From: Mesorhizobium sp. NBSH29
Lineage (GTDB): Bacteria > Pseudomonadota > Alphaproteobacteria > Rhizobiales > Rhizobiaceae
Length of the DNA: 64,000 bases
Direction: 5' to 3'
NCBI RefSeq assembly: GCF_015500055.1
Contig: NZ_CP045492.1
Coordinates: 248,001 to 312,000, forward strand
Both the position numbers and the translations under genes were made by a program. Positions 61,136 through 64,000 of this stretch are shown here, one piece after another. The notes beneath the pieces are model-generated. The model worked only from the letters and a program-made list of their open reading frames with translations. It searched no databases and was not told where the DNA came from. How positions within the stretch are numbered: position 1 is the stretch's first letter; each line of letters starts with the position of its first letter.

Positions 61136-64000
61136 TTATTCCGCCGCCATCGGCAATGCGTTCTGCTGTTCGACGGCATGGGCCGGAGCGCCATGCTTCT
61201 GGTCGTCTTCCGGGTCGTCGCGGCGGTTAGGCCGGGCCAGCCAGCGGAACAGCCGCGAGGTGCCGATCGCCGCGTCATCCATCAGCGTAAAGAAGGACGG
61301 AACAAAGACCAGCGACAGGAAAGTCGACACCAGCAGGCCACCAATCACCGCAACAGCCATGGGTGCCCGGAACTCACCGCCATCGCCCAGCGCCAAAGAC
61401 GCCGGCAGCATGCCTGCCGACATGGCAATGGTGGTCATGACGATGGGACGTGCGCGCTTGCGGCCGGCGTCGATGATCGCCTCCTTACGCGATACGCCCT
61501 GCTTCACTTCCTCGATGGCAAAATCCACCAGCATGATGGCGTTCTTGGTAACAATACCCATCAGCATCAGGATGCCGATAACGACCGGCATAGACACCGC
61601 CGAATTGGTAAGCATCAGCCCCGCCACCACGCCACCAATGGCCAGCGGCAATGAGCCCAGAATGGTGATGGAGTGAAACACCGAGCCAAACAGCAGGATC
61701 AGTACCACCAGAACCAGCATCAGCCCTGTGCCCATCGCGGTGGCAAAGCCGGCAAACACTTCGCCCATGATCTCCGCATCGCCGGTTTCCTGGATGCGCG
61801 TGCCGGGTGCCATCTCCTTGACAGCGGGCAGCTCCCAGACCGCGGCCAAACCTTCGCCAAGCTCAGCCCCCTTGGCCATGTCGGCGCCGATGACGACACG
61901 CCGTTCACGGTTGAACCGCTCGATAGAGGAAGGCCCCTGCCCGAACTGTATGTCAGCGACAGAAGACAGCGGTACAGTAACCCCCGAGGGTGACGGCACA
62001 GGCAGCTCACTCACCACCGAAAGGTCGTCACGTGCCTCCGGTGCCAGTTGCACCCGAATCGGGATCTGGCGGTCGCCCACGGTGAATTTTGCCAGGTTGG
62101 CGTCAATGTCACCAATGGTGGCAATGCGTAAGGTCTCCGACAGCGTCGCTGTCGAGATACCAAGCTCGGCCAGCCGGTCGAGATCGGGCGAGACAATAAT
62201 TTCGGGCCGGTCTAGCGCGGCGTTCGAACTGATCGCCCGGAATTTCCCGGTCTCGGCCATGGCGCTCTGGATCTTGCGCGCCTGTGCATCAAGCACGGCA
62301 CCATCGGTACCCATGACGCCCAGCGCCAGCTGCCGCTCGCCGCGGTCATTGACGAAATAGGCGCGCAAATCCGGTACCGTCTCCATCTTCTTGAGCAGTA
62401 TCTCCTCGATCTCCGCCTGCTTGATCGAACGCTCCGACTTATGGACCAGATCAGCAACGACGGTCGCCCGCCTGGTCTCCAGCGTTCCGGTTGGGTTCGA
62501 CCCACCGATGACATAGACATTCTCGACCTCGGGCACCTCACGCATCAGAGTTGTGACCCGGTCGGTTACCATGCGCGTGTCTTCAAGCCGGCTGCCGGGC
62601 GGCAGCTCCAGAGAGAAGACGATGCGGCTGGCATCCTCCTTGGGGATGAAGCCCGACGGCAAAGTGCCCATGGCGTAGATCGACCCCGCGAAAAAGCCGA
62701 TACCAGCGAGTAGCGTCAGCCAGCGAAAGCGCAATGTCGTGCGCAACAGCCGTTCATAACCACGCATGATAATGCCGGGCTTGGGCTCTTCATGGACATG
62801 GTCACGCATGAAATAGGCAGCCAGCATCGGCGTGATAAGTCGCGCGACGAGCAGCGAGAAAAACACCGCGACGGCCACTGTCAGTCCAAACTGCTTGAAA
62901 TACTGGCCGGCAATGCCGCCCATGAAAGACACTGGCGCAAACACCGCCATGATCGTCGCAGAAATGGCGATCACCGCAAGGCCGATTTCGTCCGCAGCTT
63001 CCAAAGACGCGCGATAAGGCGATTTTCCCATTTTGATATGCCGCACGATATTCTCGATTTCGACGATCGCGTCGTCGACCAGAATACCCACCACCAGCGT
63101 GATGCCGAGCAGGCTGACGAGATTGAGCGAAAAGCCGAGCATGTCGATGGCCCAGAAAGCAGGCAGGATCGACAGCGGCAACGCTACAGCCGAGACCAAT
63201 GTAGCCCGGATATCGCGCAGGAACAAAAACACCACGATGATCGAAAGCACGGCGCCTTCAACCAGCGTTTCCATGGCCGAGTCATAATTACCGACCGTAT
63301 AGCTGACAGAATCGTCAACCTTCCTTACCACCACTTCCGGGTTCTCGGACTTTAGTGTGGTGACGGCTGCTTCAACGCGCTCATTGACCTCGACGTCGCT
63401 TTCACCCTTGCCCCGGAAGATCGCAAACGACACGACCGTCTGGCCATTGACCCGGGCGAAGGATTTCGGCTCCTCCCAGGAATCGCTGACCTTGGCGATA
63501 TCAGACAACAAAACCTTGCGACCGCCTGCGAGCGGGATTTCGAGCTTCTCGAGGTCTGCAAGTTCCTTGGCGCCACCCAGCGTACGGATCGACTGGGCGC
63601 GATCAGAAAAATCGGCGCTGCCGCCGGTGAGGTCAACATTGGCAGCACGCAGCGAGCGGTTGATATCGCCGGCTGTCACACCGAGGGCTTCAAGCCGGTT
63701 CGGATCGACATCGACATGGATTTCACGGGTAACCCCGCCATAACGGTCAACGCGGGCAACACCCTTGAGACCCTGCAACTTACGGATGACCGTGTCATCG
63801 ACAAACCAAGAGAGTTCCTCAGGCGTCATTGCAGGCGCTGTCACCGCATAGGTCAGGATCGCCTGGCCTTCAACCTCGACGCGCGCGATGACCGGCTTGT
63901 TGGAGGTGGCGGGCAGGTCGGACTGGATACGCTCGACCGCGTCCTTCACGTCGGTCACCGCTGTCGCTGTCTCGACTTCGAGGCGGAATTCCACGACCGT
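61136..64000 (-). CDS. RND-family efflux permease, HAE1/AcrB type (partial, 5' end outside window)
   Basis: 954 codons are visible and the frame is still open at base 64000, so about 80-100 N-terminal residues are missing. The TM4 proton-relay Asp pair is intact (GILVDDAIVEIENIVRHI), with the other hallmarks 'VAVAVFFSLLVARLITPMLA', 'SGFIPKEDASRIVFSLELPP' and 'ITKNAIMLVDFAIEEV'-like sequence (seen as VTKNAIMLVDFAIEE). Two large periplasmic loops and about twelve membrane helices fit a drug/solvent exporter working with a membrane-fusion protein and TolC; those partners, if linked, lie beyond the window. The C-terminus is followed at once by a terminator. Confidence 0.95.
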   Translation of the reverse strand, partial: TVVEFRLEVETATAVTDVKDAVERIQSDLPATSNKPVIARVEVEGQAILTYAVTAPAMTPEELSWFVDDTVIRKLQGLKGVARVDRYGGVTREIHVDVDPNRLEALGVTAGDINRSLRAANVDLTGGSADFSDRAQSIRTLGGAKELADLEKLEIPLAGGRKVLLSDIAKVSDSWEEPKSFARVNGQTVVSFAIFRGKGESDVEVNERVEAAVTTLKSENPEVVVRKVDDSVSYTVGNYDSAMETLVEGAVLSIIVVFLFLRDIRATLVSAVALPLSILPAFWAIDMLGFSLNLVSLLGITLVVGILVDDAIVEIENIVRHIKMGKSPYRASLEAADEIGLAVIAISATIMAVFAPVSFMGGIAGQYFKQFGLTVAVAVFFSLLVARLITPMLAAYFMRDHVHEEPKPGIIMRGYERLLRTTLRFRWLTLLAGIGFFAGSIYAMGTLPSGFIPKEDASRIVFSLELPPGSRLEDTRMVTDRVTTLMREVPEVENVYVIGGSNPTGTLETRRATVVADLVHKSERSIKQAEIEEILLKKMETVPDLRAYFVNDRGERQLALGVMGTDGAVLDAQARKIQSAMAETGKFRAISSNAALDRPEIIVSPDLDRLAELGISTATLSETLRIATIGDIDANLAKFTVGDRQIPIRVQLAPEARDDLSVVSELPVPSPSGVTVPLSSVADIQFGQGPSSIERFNRERRVVIGADMAKGAELGEGLAAVWELPAVKEMAPGTRIQETGDAEIMGEVFAGFATAMGTGLMLVLVVLILLFGSVFHSITILGSLPLAIGGVVAGLMLTNSAVSMPVVIGILMLMGIVTKNAIMLVDFAIEEVKQGVSRKEAIIDAGRKRARPIVMTTIAMSAGMLPASLALGDGGEFRAPMAVAVIGGLLVSTFLSLVFVPSFFTLMDDAAIGTSRLFRWLARPNRRDDPEDDQKHGAPAHAVEQQNALPMAAE

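Overview
The window looks like chromosomal DNA of an alphaproteobacterium of the order Hyphomicrobiales, most likely a Phyllobacteriaceae/Mesorhizobium-like bacterium. This is inferred from gene content, not from a database search. The pointers are high GC, dense ATGA-overlapping operons, a TakP-type TRAP transporter, a membrane-bound urate oxidase (PuuD) with an allantoinase/OHCU-decarboxylase fusion, a DUF3096 protein, and two sites matching the CtrA consensus TTAA-N7-TTAA. I see no rRNA, tRNA, CRISPR array, insertion sequence or prophage. The region is a string of catabolic and transport modules, most with their own regulator.

Layout. 0-4.6 kb (minus): end of a DUF3096 membrane protein, a FeeM-like N-acyltransferase, a GGDEF/EAL signalling protein, then a lipoprotein coupled to a CGNR zinc-finger protein. 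4.7-10.6 kb: an orphan LivH-type permease, TRAP permeases dctQM, and two TakP-like binding-protein paralogues on the other strand. 10.9-16.0 kb: gamma-Glu-GABA hydrolase-like amidotransferase, AprI/Inh-like inhibitor, 2-hydroxyacid dehydrogenase, LacI regulator with a palindromic operator, EamA permease, MarR regulator. 16.3-20.0 kb: COG0523 zinc GTPase with a WD40 partner, a broken vapC, and a PuuA-like glutamine synthetase.

20.0-36.1 kb is a purine catabolic region. GuaD turns guanine into xanthine, XdhABC makes urate, PuuD oxidises urate, UraH and the C-terminal half of the PuuE fusion lead to allantoin, and PuuE opens it to allantoate. Ureidoglycine aminohydrolase and AllA then finish at glyoxylate and urea. 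Glycerate kinase in the guaD operon would carry the carbon on to 2-phosphoglycerate. Allantoate amidohydrolase is not in the window. The two divergent promoters of this region share an 11-base motif. A nucleoside-deaminase-like protein, a UPF0303 protein and a CocE-type hydrolase ride along without an assigned step.

36.3-42.2 kb (plus): peptide-type ABC importer with fused ATPases, ending in an alkaline-phosphatase-superfamily phosphodiesterase. 42.2-51.1 kb: an apparent gamma-butyrobetaine/carnitine operon (ADP-forming CoA ligase, acyl-CoA dehydrogenase, CaiD-like hydratase, carnitine dehydrogenase, BKACE cleavage enzyme, esterase, and an embedded DUF2161 nuclease-fold protein) divergent from a GlxA-type AraC regulator. 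51.4-55.8 kb: xylAB and a TPR protein. 56.0-64 kb: a repeat-rich autotransporter, an L,D-transpeptidase, a phosphofructokinase with a PPi-type signature, and an RND efflux pump truncated by the window end.
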